Notes: a model not told the origin generated them from the letters alone. A DNA stretch of 6,040 nucleotides from Desulfovibrionaceae bacterium (GCA_009783115.1 WRHT01000095.1:1-6040); one strand, 5' to 3'. Positions 1-5,937 are shown, numbered from the stretch's first letter. Numbers and translations are program-made.

Positions 1-497
1 AGACCAACCCCTGGGCGGCGGAACTGCTTTATTCACGGGCGCGGGAACTGGCCGGTCTTTCCGGCGGCGGGAAAGTCTGGGATCTTTACTCCGGGGTGGG
101 TGGGCTGGGTTTTTTACTGGCCCGTGAAGCGGCGGAGCTCGTGGGCGTGGAAATTGATGAGGAAGCGGCGCGGGCGGCGGAAGATAACGCCAGACGCCTG
201 GGGCCGGGTTCCTGCCGTTTTTTGGCCGGGGATGCGGCCAAAATCCTGCCGCAGCTTCCGGGCCGGCCGGATTTGCTGATCCTGGACCCGCCGAGGAGCG
301 GCCTGGACAGGCGGATGATTTCCGTGATCAAGGCCAAGGCTCCGCCGGGATTGCTCTATGTTTCCTGCGATCCCGCCGCCCTGGCCAGGGACTTGGCCAT
401 GCTGGCCCCGGAATACGGGCTTTCGGCCATAGAAGCGGTGGATCTCTTCCCGCATACCCCGCATGTTGAGTCTGTGGCCTTGCTGCGCCTAAATTGA
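1..497 (+). CDS. TrmA/RumA-family RNA (uracil-5-)-methyltransferase, C-terminal part
   Basis: This is the 3' end of a gene that enters from the left; the frame begins at base 3 and gives 164 residues up to TGA. The family transfers a methyl group from SAM to C5 of a uracil in 23S rRNA or tRNA. Visible landmarks, numbered from the first full codon, are SAM motif I DLYSGVGGLG (27-36), an acidic residue pair after strand 2 (VEID, 49-52), LDPPRSGLD (94-102), the nucleophile Cys122 in YVSCDP followed by the usual ALARDL, and FPHTPHVE ending in the catalytic-base Glu156. The opening TNP matches the usual QTNP start of the catalytic domain. The missing N-terminal part would normally hold a TRAM domain and often an iron-sulfur cluster. 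Whether the target is U1939 (RlmD), U747 (RlmC) or both cannot be decided from this part. The next gene is 56-92 bases away and seems to have its own promoter. Confidence 0.93.
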   Translation, partial: TNPWAAELLYSRARELAGLSGGGKVWDLYSGVGGLGFLLAREAAELVGVEIDEEAARAAEDNARRLGPGSCRFLAGDAAKILPQLPGRPDLLILDPPRSGLDRRMISVIKAKAPPGLLYVSCDPAALARDLAMLAPEYGLSAIEAVDLFPHTPHVESVALLRLN

Positions 498-515
498 GCC
501 ACGGCTGCGGTATGT

Positions 516-546
516 TTGACGTTGGCCGGGGGCTGTGTTAGATAAT
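516..546 (+). promoter_or_regulatory. Putative sigma70 promoter of the atpZIBE-rex operon
   Basis: TTGACG at 516-521 matches the -35 consensus at five of six positions. GATAAT at 541-546 matches the -10 consensus at five of six, but with a long 19-base spacer; TAGATA at 539-544 gives a 17-base spacer with a poorer -10. Either choice puts the transcription start near 551-553, just after the methyltransferase gene and before the F0 genes. This position is the main reason to prefer the TTG start of atpZ at 590. It is inferred from sequence alone. Confidence 0.45.
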
Positions 547-578
547 TCATGCCGTGCCGGGAAAGCCTCCGCCGCGGC

Positions 579-584
579 GGGAGG
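579..584 (+). promoter_or_regulatory. Ribosome binding site deciding the atpZ start
   Basis: GGGAGG lies five bases before the TTG codon at 590. The competing GTG start at 554 has no purine-rich Shine-Dalgarno sequence before it and would sit almost at the predicted transcription start. This favours TTG 590. Confidence 0.5.
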
Positions 585-589
585 CGGGT

Positions 590-844
590 TTGGAAAAGCG
601 GCGCGGGCAGCGGAGCGGTTTATGGGGAACCGCCGGACGGGCCAGCGTTCTGGGTCTGCACTTGGTTTCCGGCATGCTGGTAGGCGGGGCGCTGGGTTAT
701 TTTTTGGACAAGTATTTAGGCACAGGTCCCTGGCTGAAATTGGTTTTTTTTATCCTGGGTCTTGGCGCAGGGGCGCGCAATATTTACCTGGACTTGAAGC
801 TGATCTTGCGGGAACAGGAAGAAGATGCCGGCTCTGAAGAATAA
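590..844 (+). CDS. atpZ: AtpZ/AtpI-family F0F1-ATPase accessory membrane protein
   Basis: This is a small protein with two membrane segments: 84 residues from TTG 590, or 96 from GTG 554. The N-terminus is basic (EKRRGQR). Segment one is SVLGLHLVSGMLVGGALGYF, then comes the conserved-looking loop LDKYLGTGPW, then segment two LKLVFFILGLGAGARNIYLD and a charged tail. The D-K-x-x-G-T-x-P-W loop and glycine-rich helices are typical of the AtpZ/AtpI family of short proteins at the head of ATP synthase operons. AtpZ and AtpI proteins have been linked to Mg2+ uptake for the synthase and to c-ring assembly; the role here is inferred by family. The TTG start is chosen for its strong Shine-Dalgarno. 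The 3' end overlaps the next gene by 20 bases, which suggests translational coupling. Confidence 0.82.
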   Translation: MEKRRGQRSGLWGTAGRASVLGLHLVSGMLVGGALGYFLDKYLGTGPWLKLVFFILGLGAGARNIYLDLKLILREQEEDAGSEE

Positions 845-1235
845 AATTGATCAATACCTGCGGACCAGGGGTTTCGCCAATGAACCGCTCCGGGCCATCA
901 TTATGGCGCAGATGTTTTTTCTGGCCCTGGCTTTGCTGGTGGGGGCGGCGTTGCTCGTCAGGACCAGTTGGGGCATATTTTTCTTTATCGGGGCCGCGCT
1001 TTTCAGCATGAATTTCTGGGGCATGAGCAGTTCGCTTTTGAAGATCCTGCCCGGAAATTACAGCGCCGGTATGCTCAAAGGGCATTTTTTCAGGTTTTTG
1101 GCGCGGCTTTTCTTGCTGTGTGTGATTTTGGCCGCCGCCCTGCTGGCCGGAGCGCCACCTTTGGCTCTGGCCTTGGGAATCTTCGGCAGTCTGGCGGTTA
1201 TCGGCTTTACGGGCGCGATCTGCCTGGCCGATTAG
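825..1235 (+). CDS. atpI: ATP synthase subunit I (AtpI-like) membrane protein
   Basis: This is a 136-residue protein with four predicted membrane segments, at about residues 22-45, 49-67, 89-110 and 112-134. It has a short charged N-terminus and a cytoplasmic-looking loop (KILPGNYSAGMLKGH, 73-87) between segments two and three. Length, topology and position directly before atpB fit ATP synthase protein I, which helps assemble the c ring and is not part of the finished enzyme. Primary sequence in this family is weakly conserved, so the call rests mainly on topology and context. The ATG at 825 lies inside the end of atpZ (20-base overlap), preceded by AGGAAG at 816-821, so translation is probably coupled. 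The gene ends 39 bases before atpB. Confidence 0.78.
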   Translation: MPALKNKIDQYLRTRGFANEPLRAIIMAQMFFLALALLVGAALLVRTSWGIFFFIGAALFSMNFWGMSSSLLKILPGNYSAGMLKGHFFRFLARLFLLCVILAAALLAGAPPLALALGIFGSLAVIGFTGAICLAD

Positions 1236-1274
1236 GGGCCTGGATGCGGGCTGTTTTTGAAAGAGGAGGCGAAT

Positions 1275-1982
1275 ATGTCGGCTGAAGGCGGCCTGATCCA
1301 TCCATTATTGCTTTCCGATGGTCTGGGTCTGGGTGAGATGTCCATCCTGGGTAAAGAGGTGGAATTCGGCCATGTGTTTTATACATGGGTGGCCCTTGGC
1401 ATACTGGTTCTTCTTGGCTTGGCCGTGCGCGGCCGGCTCCGTCTGGTTCCCACCGGGGTCCAGAATGTGCTGGAGACGCTCATCGGCGGCCTGGAAGATT
1501 TTGTGGTGTCCAATATCGGCGAGGCCGGCCGGCGCTTTATGCCGATATTGTGCGGCATTTTTCTGTTCATCCTGACCATGAACTTCATGGGACTGGTTCC
1601 GGGGCTGGATGCGGCCACGGCCAACCTCAACACCACGGCGGCCATGGCGGTGTGCGTATTCCTGTATTATAACATGGTGGGACTGCGCCGCTGGGGACCG
1701 GGCTATATCAAGCACTTCATGGGACCGATGCTGCCCCTGGCCCCGTTGATGCTCCCCCTGGAGATCATCAGCCACCTGGCCAGGCCCCTCTCGCTTACCT
1801 TGCGCCTTTTCGGGAATATCCGCGGCGAGGAACTGGTGCTGGTGATTTTTTTCACCATGGCCCCGCTTTTTTCCACCTTGCCCATATATTTCCTTTTTGG
1901 GTTGGCCAAAGCTTTGCAGGCCTTCATTTTCTTCATGCTGACCATGATCTATCTCAAGGGTGCCATCGAGCACGCCCATTGA
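1275..1982 (+). CDS. atpB: F0F1 ATP synthase subunit a
   Basis: Subunit a forms the two ion half-channels beside the c ring in the cytoplasmic membrane. The 235-residue protein has several hydrophobic helices and the family signatures PTGVQN (59-64), NFMGLVPG (103-110) and [10 protein letters not shown] (173-182). Arg177 in the last motif is the essential arginine (E. coli aR210). Glu186 follows at the position of E. coli aE219, and Gln215 in LQAFIFF matches aQ252. The C-terminus [10 protein letters not shown] is also typical. ATG 1275 is chosen because GAGGAGG (1263-1269) sits five bases before it. An in-frame TTG at 1257 would add six residues but lies upstream of that site. atpE follows after 64 bases that contain a small hairpin. 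Confidence 0.97.
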   Translation: MSAEGGLIHPLLLSDGLGLGEMSILGKEVEFGHVFYTWVALGILVLLGLAVRGRLRLVPTGVQNVLETLIGGLEDFVVSNIGEAGRRFMPILCGIFLFILTMNFMGLVPGLDAATANLNTTAAMAVCVFLYYNMVGLRRWGPGYIKHFMGPMLPLAPLMLPLEIISHLARPLSLTLRLFGNIRGEELVLVIFFTMAPLFSTLPIYFLFGLAKALQAFIFFMLTMIYLKGAIEHAH

Positions 1983-2004
1983 AAGCGTCGCGGGATTGCG
2001 GAAA

Positions 2005-2020
2005 TAGGTCTTTTGACCTG
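2005..2020 (+). other. Small hairpin in the atpB-atpE gap
   Basis: AGGTC (2006-2010) and GACCT (2015-2019) are perfect inverted repeats around a TTTT loop, extendable by one T-G wobble pair. The hairpin lies just before the AAGGAG ribosome site (2035-2040) of atpE. It is too weak and lacks a following T run, so it is not a terminator. It might stabilise or help process the mRNA so that subunit c is made in excess over subunit a; that is inference. Confidence 0.35.
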
Positions 2021-2046
2021 AATATCAACAGATTAAGGAGCCTTAC

Positions 2047-2379
2047 ATGCGTAAACTGATTACCGTCACCCTGAGCACCCTGGTTTTTCTTTCCGTTTCC
2101 AGCCTGGCGATGGCCAATAATTCCACCCTGAGCGGCGACAGCCTCGGCCTGATCTGCGTGGCCGCGGCCATCGGCATGGCCATAGCCGCCTTTGGCTGCG
2201 GCATAGGCCAGGGTTTGGGGCTGAAGGCCGCCTGCGAAGGCACGGCCCGCAATCCGGAAGCCGGCAACAAAATCACCGTCACCTTGATCCTGGGCCTGGC
2301 CTTTATTGAATCCCTGGCCATTTACGCCCTGGTGGTCAATCTGATCCTGCTCTTCGGCAATCCCTTCTTGTCGAATTAA
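2047..2379 (+). CDS. atpE: F0F1 ATP synthase subunit c, with N-terminal signal-like extension
   Basis: Subunit c forms the rotating ion-carrying ring of F0. The 110-residue protein starts with a signal-like segment (MRK, hydrophobic stretch, then AMA before NNS, possible cut after residue 23), leaving about 87 residues, the usual size for c. Helix one carries glycines at G50, G52, G54, G56 and G58 with Gln55 in GIGQG. The polar loop is ARNPEAG (67-73), in place of the common RQP. Helix two carries the ion-binding Glu88 in FIESLAIY, with Ser89 and Tyr93. Gln55-Glu88-Ser89-Tyr93 have the same spacing as the Na+ ligands of the Ilyobacter tartaricus c ring (Q32, E65, S66, Y70). AAGGAG at 2035-2040 lies six bases before ATG. 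rex follows after 35 bases without a terminator. Confidence 0.97.
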   Translation: MRKLITVTLSTLVFLSVSSLAMANNSTLSGDSLGLICVAAAIGMAIAAFGCGIGQGLGLKAACEGTARNPEAGNKITVTLILGLAFIESLAIYALVVNLILLFGNPFLSN

Positions 2380-2414
2380 GCGGGGCGGCGGCTTCAGCGG
2401 AACATGGTTAGCGG

Positions 2415-3059
2415 ATGCCTTTACCTTTGCGCGCCGATAAAATTCCCCGGGCATCCATTCAGCGTCTTGCCGTTTATCTGCAAATGCTGGAACGCATGTT
2501 GCTGGATGGGGCGGAATTGGTTTCATCCGAGATGCTGGCCGGGGACTGCGAAATAAATGCTGCGCAAATACGCAAGGATCTTACCTACTTCGGAGAATTC
2601 GGCGTAAGGGGCGTAGGCTACAATGTCCAGAGGCTGATCTCCTGCATCAAGATGGCCTTGGGCATTGACCGGCCCTGGAATTGCGTGTTGCTGGGCGTGG
2701 GCAACATGGGCAGCGCCCTGTTGAACCACCGGGAATTCCGCCGTGGGCAGTACAGCATTATTGCCGTATTTGACAGCGATCCCGGAAAGATCGGCCAAAG
2801 CATAAGCGGCTTGAAAGTGCTCGACTGTAAAAGCCTGCCTGAATACATCGCCGGCAGGGACGTGCAGCTCGGGATCATCGCCACTCCCCCGGACAAGGCC
2901 CAGATTATGGCGGATTATCTGGTGGAAGTGGGAGTCCGGGGTTTGCTCAATTTCGCTTCAGCCCATGTTTTCGCGCCGGATGGGGTGTTTGTGGAGAATG
3001 TGGATTTCTGCAACCATTTATACGCCCTGTCTTTCAAAATTTCCCAGCAGGACGATTGA
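2415..3059 (+). CDS. rex: Redox-sensing transcriptional repressor Rex
   Basis: Rex is a homodimeric repressor that leaves its operators when NADH rises relative to NAD+. The 214-residue length is typical. The N-terminal winged helix (about 8-80) shows IPRASIQRLAVYLQ and the recognition region NAAQIRKDLTYFGEFGVRGVGY (48-69). The Rossmann domain starts with VLLGVGNMGSALL (91-103), containing GxGxxG at G94, G96 and G99. AVFDSDPGKIG (117-127) is the expected adenine-side acidic stretch. VENVDF (193-198) begins the C-terminal domain-swapped helix. ATG 2415 is the first start in this frame, since an in-frame TAG lies at 2409; its Shine-Dalgarno is weak, so translation may depend on coupling to atpE. 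Co-transcription with F0 genes suggests joint redox control. In Desulfovibrio vulgaris the homologue is known to repress sulfate adenylyltransferase. I found no convincing Rex operator in this window. Confidence 0.97.
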   Translation: MPLPLRADKIPRASIQRLAVYLQMLERMLLDGAELVSSEMLAGDCEINAAQIRKDLTYFGEFGVRGVGYNVQRLISCIKMALGIDRPWNCVLLGVGNMGSALLNHREFRRGQYSIIAVFDSDPGKIGQSISGLKVLDCKSLPEYIAGRDVQLGIIATPPDKAQIMADYLVEVGVRGLLNFASAHVFAPDGVFVENVDFCNHLYALSFKISQQDD

Positions 3060-3102
3060 CCGCCGCATATATTCAGGCGCCCCCGCGCAAAACGTTGGCT
3101 GT

Positions 3103-3585
3103 TTATACCCTTATCCGCACGGACTCGGTCAGTTCCACAAAGATGTCCTGGATCATGATCACGCCCAGGACTTTTGTTCCTTCCTTGACCACGGCGCAGT
3201 CGCGGCCTTTTTTGATAAATTTCTCCATGATCAGCGGAATGGGCAGATCCGGGGACAGTTCCGTGTACGCCGTATCCATGATCTCCGTCACTTTGGTGTC
3301 AGCTCCCACTTGGCAGGCGCCGCGGAAGAGGTCTTCAAAATCTATTTCATCGGCTTCGCGGGTCAGCCCCGCCTGCCTGAGGGTGGCATGCATAAAGCGT
3401 ATGGCCTCCCAGATAGACACCGCCCCCAGCAGGTTCGCGCCCTCAAATACCAGGGCGCACAGGCATCCGTCGCCGCTCTTCAGGCAATCCATAAGCCGGC
3501 GCATGACCTCAACCAAGGATGACTCCCGCTCCACCCGCACATAATCTTCCCGGACGATATCCCAGGCCCGTTTACGCATCAGCAT
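3103..3585 (-). CDS. Stand-alone tandem CBS-domain protein
   Basis: This is a 160-residue soluble protein made almost wholly of two CBS motifs, at about residues 6-65 and 99-152. The second is the clearer: VTEIMDTAYTEL, then MEKFIKKGRDCAVV, then KVLGVIMIQDIFVEL. The first ends in LLGAVSIWEAIRFM and carries three cysteines (C34, C41, C43). CBS pairs usually bind adenosine-containing ligands (AMP, ATP, SAM) and act as energy or ligand sensors; no partner domain is fused here. The ATG at 3585 is chosen over the one at 3579 because AAGGAGG (3599-3593) lies seven bases before it. It faces rex tail to tail (43-base gap) and lies 78 bases downstream of the HD gene on the same strand, so the two may share a transcript. 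The specific function is unknown. Confidence 0.88.
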   Translation of the reverse strand: MLMRKRAWDIVREDYVRVERESSLVEVMRRLMDCLKSGDGCLCALVFEGANLLGAVSIWEAIRFMHATLRQAGLTREADEIDFEDLFRGACQVGADTKVTEIMDTAYTELSPDLPIPLIMEKFIKKGRDCAVVKEGTKVLGVIMIQDIFVELTESVRIRV

Positions 3586-3663
3586 GGCCGCGCCTCCTTG
3601 AACCCGTTTTGCTGTAGGGCTGATAGATGAAAAGACAATGTTTGTAAAGAACCGTGGGTCTTT

Positions 3664-4905
3664 TTAGTCAAAATCCGCAAGTATGGTTCCCAGGTTTAGT
3701 TGTCCAAGGGTTACCTGGGCCAGTTGCCCGCGGATGCGCCAGATGCCCGCGTGCAGTTCATCCGTGCTTATGCCGTTGCGGGTGGCGGTATAGGCTTCAA
3801 TGAAGGCGGCCAGGTTGTCGCAGGCCTTGAGCAGCGCGCCATCCTTGGGGTCATAATGGTCCTCGCCGTACTCGGCGTGCAGCTTGTCAAAGCCCTCCAC
3901 CCGCACAGCCCGTCCGTCCACCCGGACGCTTTCGTAAAATTCCGAACCAAGTTCCAGGCCCAGGTAGTATCCCAGGCGATCCGCAAGATCCGTCCATCCT
4001 TCCCGGCGCAGAGGTTCAAAGACGCGGCGTTTGAGTTCTTCTTCCTCATAGGCCCGGATCAGGGCCTCAAGATCATGCACGGACTTTTTCACCGGCGAGA
4101 TGATGTCGCGGGTCAGGAGTTCCGGCAGATCATGAAAGAGGGCGCAGAAAAAATTGTTGTTGCGCCTGGCCCGTCCGGCCCCCACGGCCAAGCTGAAAAA
4201 ATAGGCGTAACAGGCCACGAAGAACATGTGCCCCATGACCGAGGTTTCAGGGATGCGCGGCGTCTGTGACCAGCGCTTTTGAAAACGCAGTTGCCCGCAA
4301 AGTCTGGCAAAGGCCCCCAGGCTGGATTTTTTCGATTCAACGGCGCTATATCCAGGCAAGTCCTGGTGGCGGGAGAATTTTTTATCAAAATCACGAATGA
4401 TTTCCGGCATTTCTGGATCAAATTCGTTCATACCCTTCAGTATGCCAAGTTCCCAGCCGCTGGCATAGTTATGGGCGGCGTCCAGGATGTGCGCCGCGAG
4501 GTCCTCTTTTTCCGGGGAGAGCACATGGGTCTCCAGGCGGCTCCAGAATTCATCCCCCAGGACGCCCAGGAGGGGGCGGAGCTCTTTCAAGGCCCAGGCG
4601 GAGAGTTCCCGGTAATGCTCCGGGTTGCGCCGGATGCGGTAATAGACCGGGGGCTTGATGTCGGTGATCACCAGCCGCAGGAAATAATCGAACATGGCCC
4701 GTTCGATGACCTCCTGCTCCAGGGCGAGGCGATCTTGCATCGGCAGGTTCGCGCTGTTTATCCGGCAGAGTATCCAGGCCAGGATCATCTTGTGCGCCTG
4801 TTTGTCGGCCTCGATGAATTCCATGGGGCGCAGCTTGTCGTTCCAGCGTTTCATATAGGCGCCGTCAAAGATAAATTGTAAAAGGCTCTTTCGAATATCG
4901 GCCAT
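3664..4905 (-). CDS. HD-domain phosphohydrolase, YfbR-like, with degenerate N-terminal duplicate
   Basis: This is a 413-residue soluble protein. The C-terminal half (about 200-375) matches the YfbR-type HD family of 5'-(deoxy)nucleotidases: KRW (210-212), E220, H226, the metal-binding pair H258-D259 in ALFHDLPELLTRD, E262, D267, PVK (271-273) and D363 in KACDNLAAF. E. coli YfbR has the same order (RW, EH, HD-x-x-E, TGD, PVK, AD) in about 200 residues. The N-terminal half repeats the pattern in weaker form: KRW (19-21), E32, H38, AMFDYF (70-75), TD (81-82), PPV (85-87) and D142. There H258-D259 is replaced by D73-Y74, so this copy probably lacks catalysis. The likely activity is a metal-dependent phosphohydrolase on nucleotides; the substrate is unknown. 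GAGGA lies eight bases before ATG 4905. It is divergent from rplM and upstream of the CBS gene. Confidence 0.87.
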   Translation of the reverse strand: MADIRKSLLQFIFDGAYMKRWNDKLRPMEFIEADKQAHKMILAWILCRINSANLPMQDRLALEQEVIERAMFDYFLRLVITDIKPPVYYRIRRNPEHYRELSAWALKELRPLLGVLGDEFWSRLETHVLSPEKEDLAAHILDAAHNYASGWELGILKGMNEFDPEMPEIIRDFDKKFSRHQDLPGYSAVESKKSSLGAFARLCGQLRFQKRWSQTPRIPETSVMGHMFFVACYAYFFSLAVGAGRARRNNNFFCALFHDLPELLTRDIISPVKKSVHDLEALIRAYEEEELKRRVFEPLRREGWTDLADRLGYYLGLELGSEFYESVRVDGRAVRVEGFDKLHAEYGEDHYDPKDGALLKACDNLAAFIEAYTATRNGISTDELHAGIWRIRGQLAQVTLGQLNLGTILADFD

Positions 4906-4931
4906 GGATGCTTTCCTCTTCGCCCGCTTAC

Positions 4932-4937
4932 ATCATA
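4932..4937 (-). promoter_or_regulatory. Possible -10 element for the HD-domain gene
   Basis: On the minus strand TATGAT matches the -10 consensus at five of six positions and would start transcription about 20 bases before the ATG, leaving room for the GAGGA ribosome site. No -35 hexamer is found at the right distance, so the call is weak. Confidence 0.22.
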
Positions 4938-4985
4938 TCCGGCTTAAGCTGGCAAGACCGATAGCGGCGGAATCTTTATTTCCTG

Positions 4986-5014
4986 TTGACAAGCCTGGGA
5001 TAAACTTTTAAGTA
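4986..5014 (+). promoter_or_regulatory. Putative promoter of rplM-rpsI
   Basis: TTGACA at 4986-4991 is a perfect -35 hexamer. At 17 bases it is followed by TAAGTA (5009-5014), or at 16 bases by TTAAGT, both poor -10 matches inside an AT-rich patch that stands out from the GC-rich surroundings. Transcription would start near 5021 and give a leader of about 65 bases. The position in the divergent gap before two ribosomal protein genes makes a promoter here likely even though the -10 is uncertain. Confidence 0.5.
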
Positions 5015-5030
5015 AACCCTCTTTAGGCCA

Positions 5031-5069
5031 TTTACGCCGACAGGCGTGGAGGCGCGTCCGGGCAGCCGG
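5031..5069 (+). promoter_or_regulatory. Two-hairpin leader before rplM
   Basis: The predicted leader can fold into ACGCC (5034-5038) with GGCGT (5043-5047) around a GACA loop, extendable by three pairs including two wobbles (5031-5050). A second stem pairs CCGG (5058-5061) with CCGG (5066-5069). The ribosome site AAGGAG (5072-5077) follows at once. Autogenous control of the L13-S9 operon through its leader is known in E. coli. Whether this leader acts the same way is inference, as no sequence match to that element is claimed. Confidence 0.3.
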
Positions 5070-5086
5070 CCAAGGAGTATCTTTTT

Positions 5087-5521
5087 ATGAGAACATTCAG
5101 CCCCACCCCCAAGGATATTAACCGGGAATGGTATGTGGTGGACGCCGAAAATAAAATTCTGGGGCGTCTGGCCGCCCAGATCGCCCATCGGCTTCGCGGC
5201 AAGCACAAGCCGGAATTCGCGCCGCACATGGACAACGGTGACTTCATCGTGGTGGTTAACTGCGAAAAAGTCGCGGTCTCCGGCAAAAAACTCGCGCAAA
5301 AGAAGTATTACCGGCATACGGGTTATCCCGGCGGCATCAAGGAAACCAGCCTGGAAAAACTTCTGGACAGAAAGCCCGAAGAGGCGCTCCGGCACGCGGT
5401 GCGCGGCATGTTGCCCAAGAATCGTCTGAGCCGCGCCTTGATGAAGAAACTGAAAATTTATGCGGGCAAGGATCATCCGCACACGGCCCAAAAACCGCAA
5501 CCCCTTGTCTTGCCATATTAA
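5087..5521 (+). CDS. rplM: 50S ribosomal protein L13 (uL13)
   Basis: L13 binds 23S rRNA early in large-subunit assembly. The 144-residue length is close to the usual 142. Signatures in order are [21 protein letters not shown] (13-33), LRGKHKP (36-42), [10 protein letters not shown] (49-58), the GKK and [12 protein letters not shown] stretch (66-83), [24 protein letters not shown] and the HPH-AQ-P tail. ATG 5087 follows AAGGAG (5072-5077) with a nine-base, T-rich spacer. The stop TAA (5519-5521) overlaps the ribosome site of rpsI, so the two genes form the conserved L13-S9 pair on one transcript. Confidence 0.99.
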   Translation: MRTFSPTPKDINREWYVVDAENKILGRLAAQIAHRLRGKHKPEFAPHMDNGDFIVVVNCEKVAVSGKKLAQKKYYRHTGYPGGIKETSLEKLLDRKPEEALRHAVRGMLPKNRLSRALMKKLKIYAGKDHPHTAQKPQPLVLPY

Positions 5522-5531
5522 GGAGCCGACC

Positions 5532-5924
5532 ATGCCCAGCACCTTCAATTACGGCACCGGCCGCCGCAAGAACGCCACCGCCCGCACCCGTCTATATAGC
5601 GGGAGCGGGAATATCGAGATCAACGGACGGTCCATAGAGAATTATTTCACCCGCAAAACCTTGCAGATGATTGTGCGTCAGCCCCTGGTGCTGGCCCGTA
5701 TGATCGACAAGGTGGATGTCAAGGTCAACGTGCGTGGCGGAGGGGTGACCGGCCAGGCTGAAGCCGTGCGCCACGGCATCGCCCGCGCCCTGCTGGAGTC
5801 GGATGTGCAGCTTCGGGGTACCTTGAAGAAGGCCGGTCTGCTTACCCGCGATGCGCGTAAGAAAGAGCGTAAAAAGTACGGTTTGCGTGCCGCCAGGGCC
5901 AGGTTCCAGTATTCCAAGCGTTAA
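5532..5924 (+). CDS. rpsI: 30S ribosomal protein S9 (uS9)
   Basis: S9 lies in the head of the small subunit, where its C-terminal tail reaches the P-site tRNA anticodon. The 130-residue length equals the E. coli protein. Signatures are [13 protein letters not shown] (7-19), the [12 protein letters not shown] stretch, [21 protein letters not shown], the basic segment [18 protein letters not shown] and the terminal SKR that contacts tRNA. ATG 5532 is fixed by AAGGAG (5520-5525) six bases upstream; the open frame extends further 5' into rplM, but that part is out-of-frame rplM sequence. A strong terminator follows the TAA by about 17 bases. Confidence 0.99.
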   Translation: MPSTFNYGTGRRKNATARTRLYSGSGNIEINGRSIENYFTRKTLQMIVRQPLVLARMIDKVDVKVNVRGGGVTGQAEAVRHGIARALLESDVQLRGTLKKAGLLTRDARKKERKKYGLRAARARFQYSKR

Positions 5925-5937
5925 AAATACCTACAAT

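Noticed and set aside
533..552. Possible Rex operator over the atp promoter (TGTG ... TTCA)
   Set aside because: The half-sites are partial and lie two bases too far apart for the 18-base TTGTGA-type palindrome. No better Rex site was found in the intergenic gaps.
535..837. Overlapping 100-codon plus-strand frame in the atpZ region
   Set aside because: It has no membrane segments or family motifs, while the other frame encodes a clear AtpZ-type protein.
1257..1274. Earlier TTG start for atpB
   Set aside because: It lies before the GAGGAGG ribosome site, which is correctly placed for ATG 1275.
1305..1979. Long minus-strand open frame opposite atpB (224 codons)
   Set aside because: It is antisense to a certain gene. 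Its translation is rich in His, Gln and Gly without domain motifs, as expected from a mirrored GC-rich membrane-protein gene.
1954..2526. Minus-strand open frame spanning atpE and the start of rex (190 codons)
   Set aside because: It crosses two well-supported genes and a gap with promoter-free structure. It has low-complexity composition and no recognisable motif.
3077..3088. GCGC-CCCC-GCGC inverted repeat in the rex/CBS convergent gap
   Set aside because: There are only four base pairs and no T run on either strand. It is most likely chance in GC-rich DNA.
3646..3663. Hairpin AAAG-ACC/GGT-CTTT between the HD and CBS genes
   Set aside because: The stem is short with a bulge and AT-rich outer pairs, and the minus-strand side has no clear T run, so it is not called a terminator.
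4279..4881. Plus-strand 200-codon open frame inside the HD gene
   Set aside because: It is the shadow of the HD coding sequence. The minus-strand frame carries clear catalytic motifs and a ribosome site.
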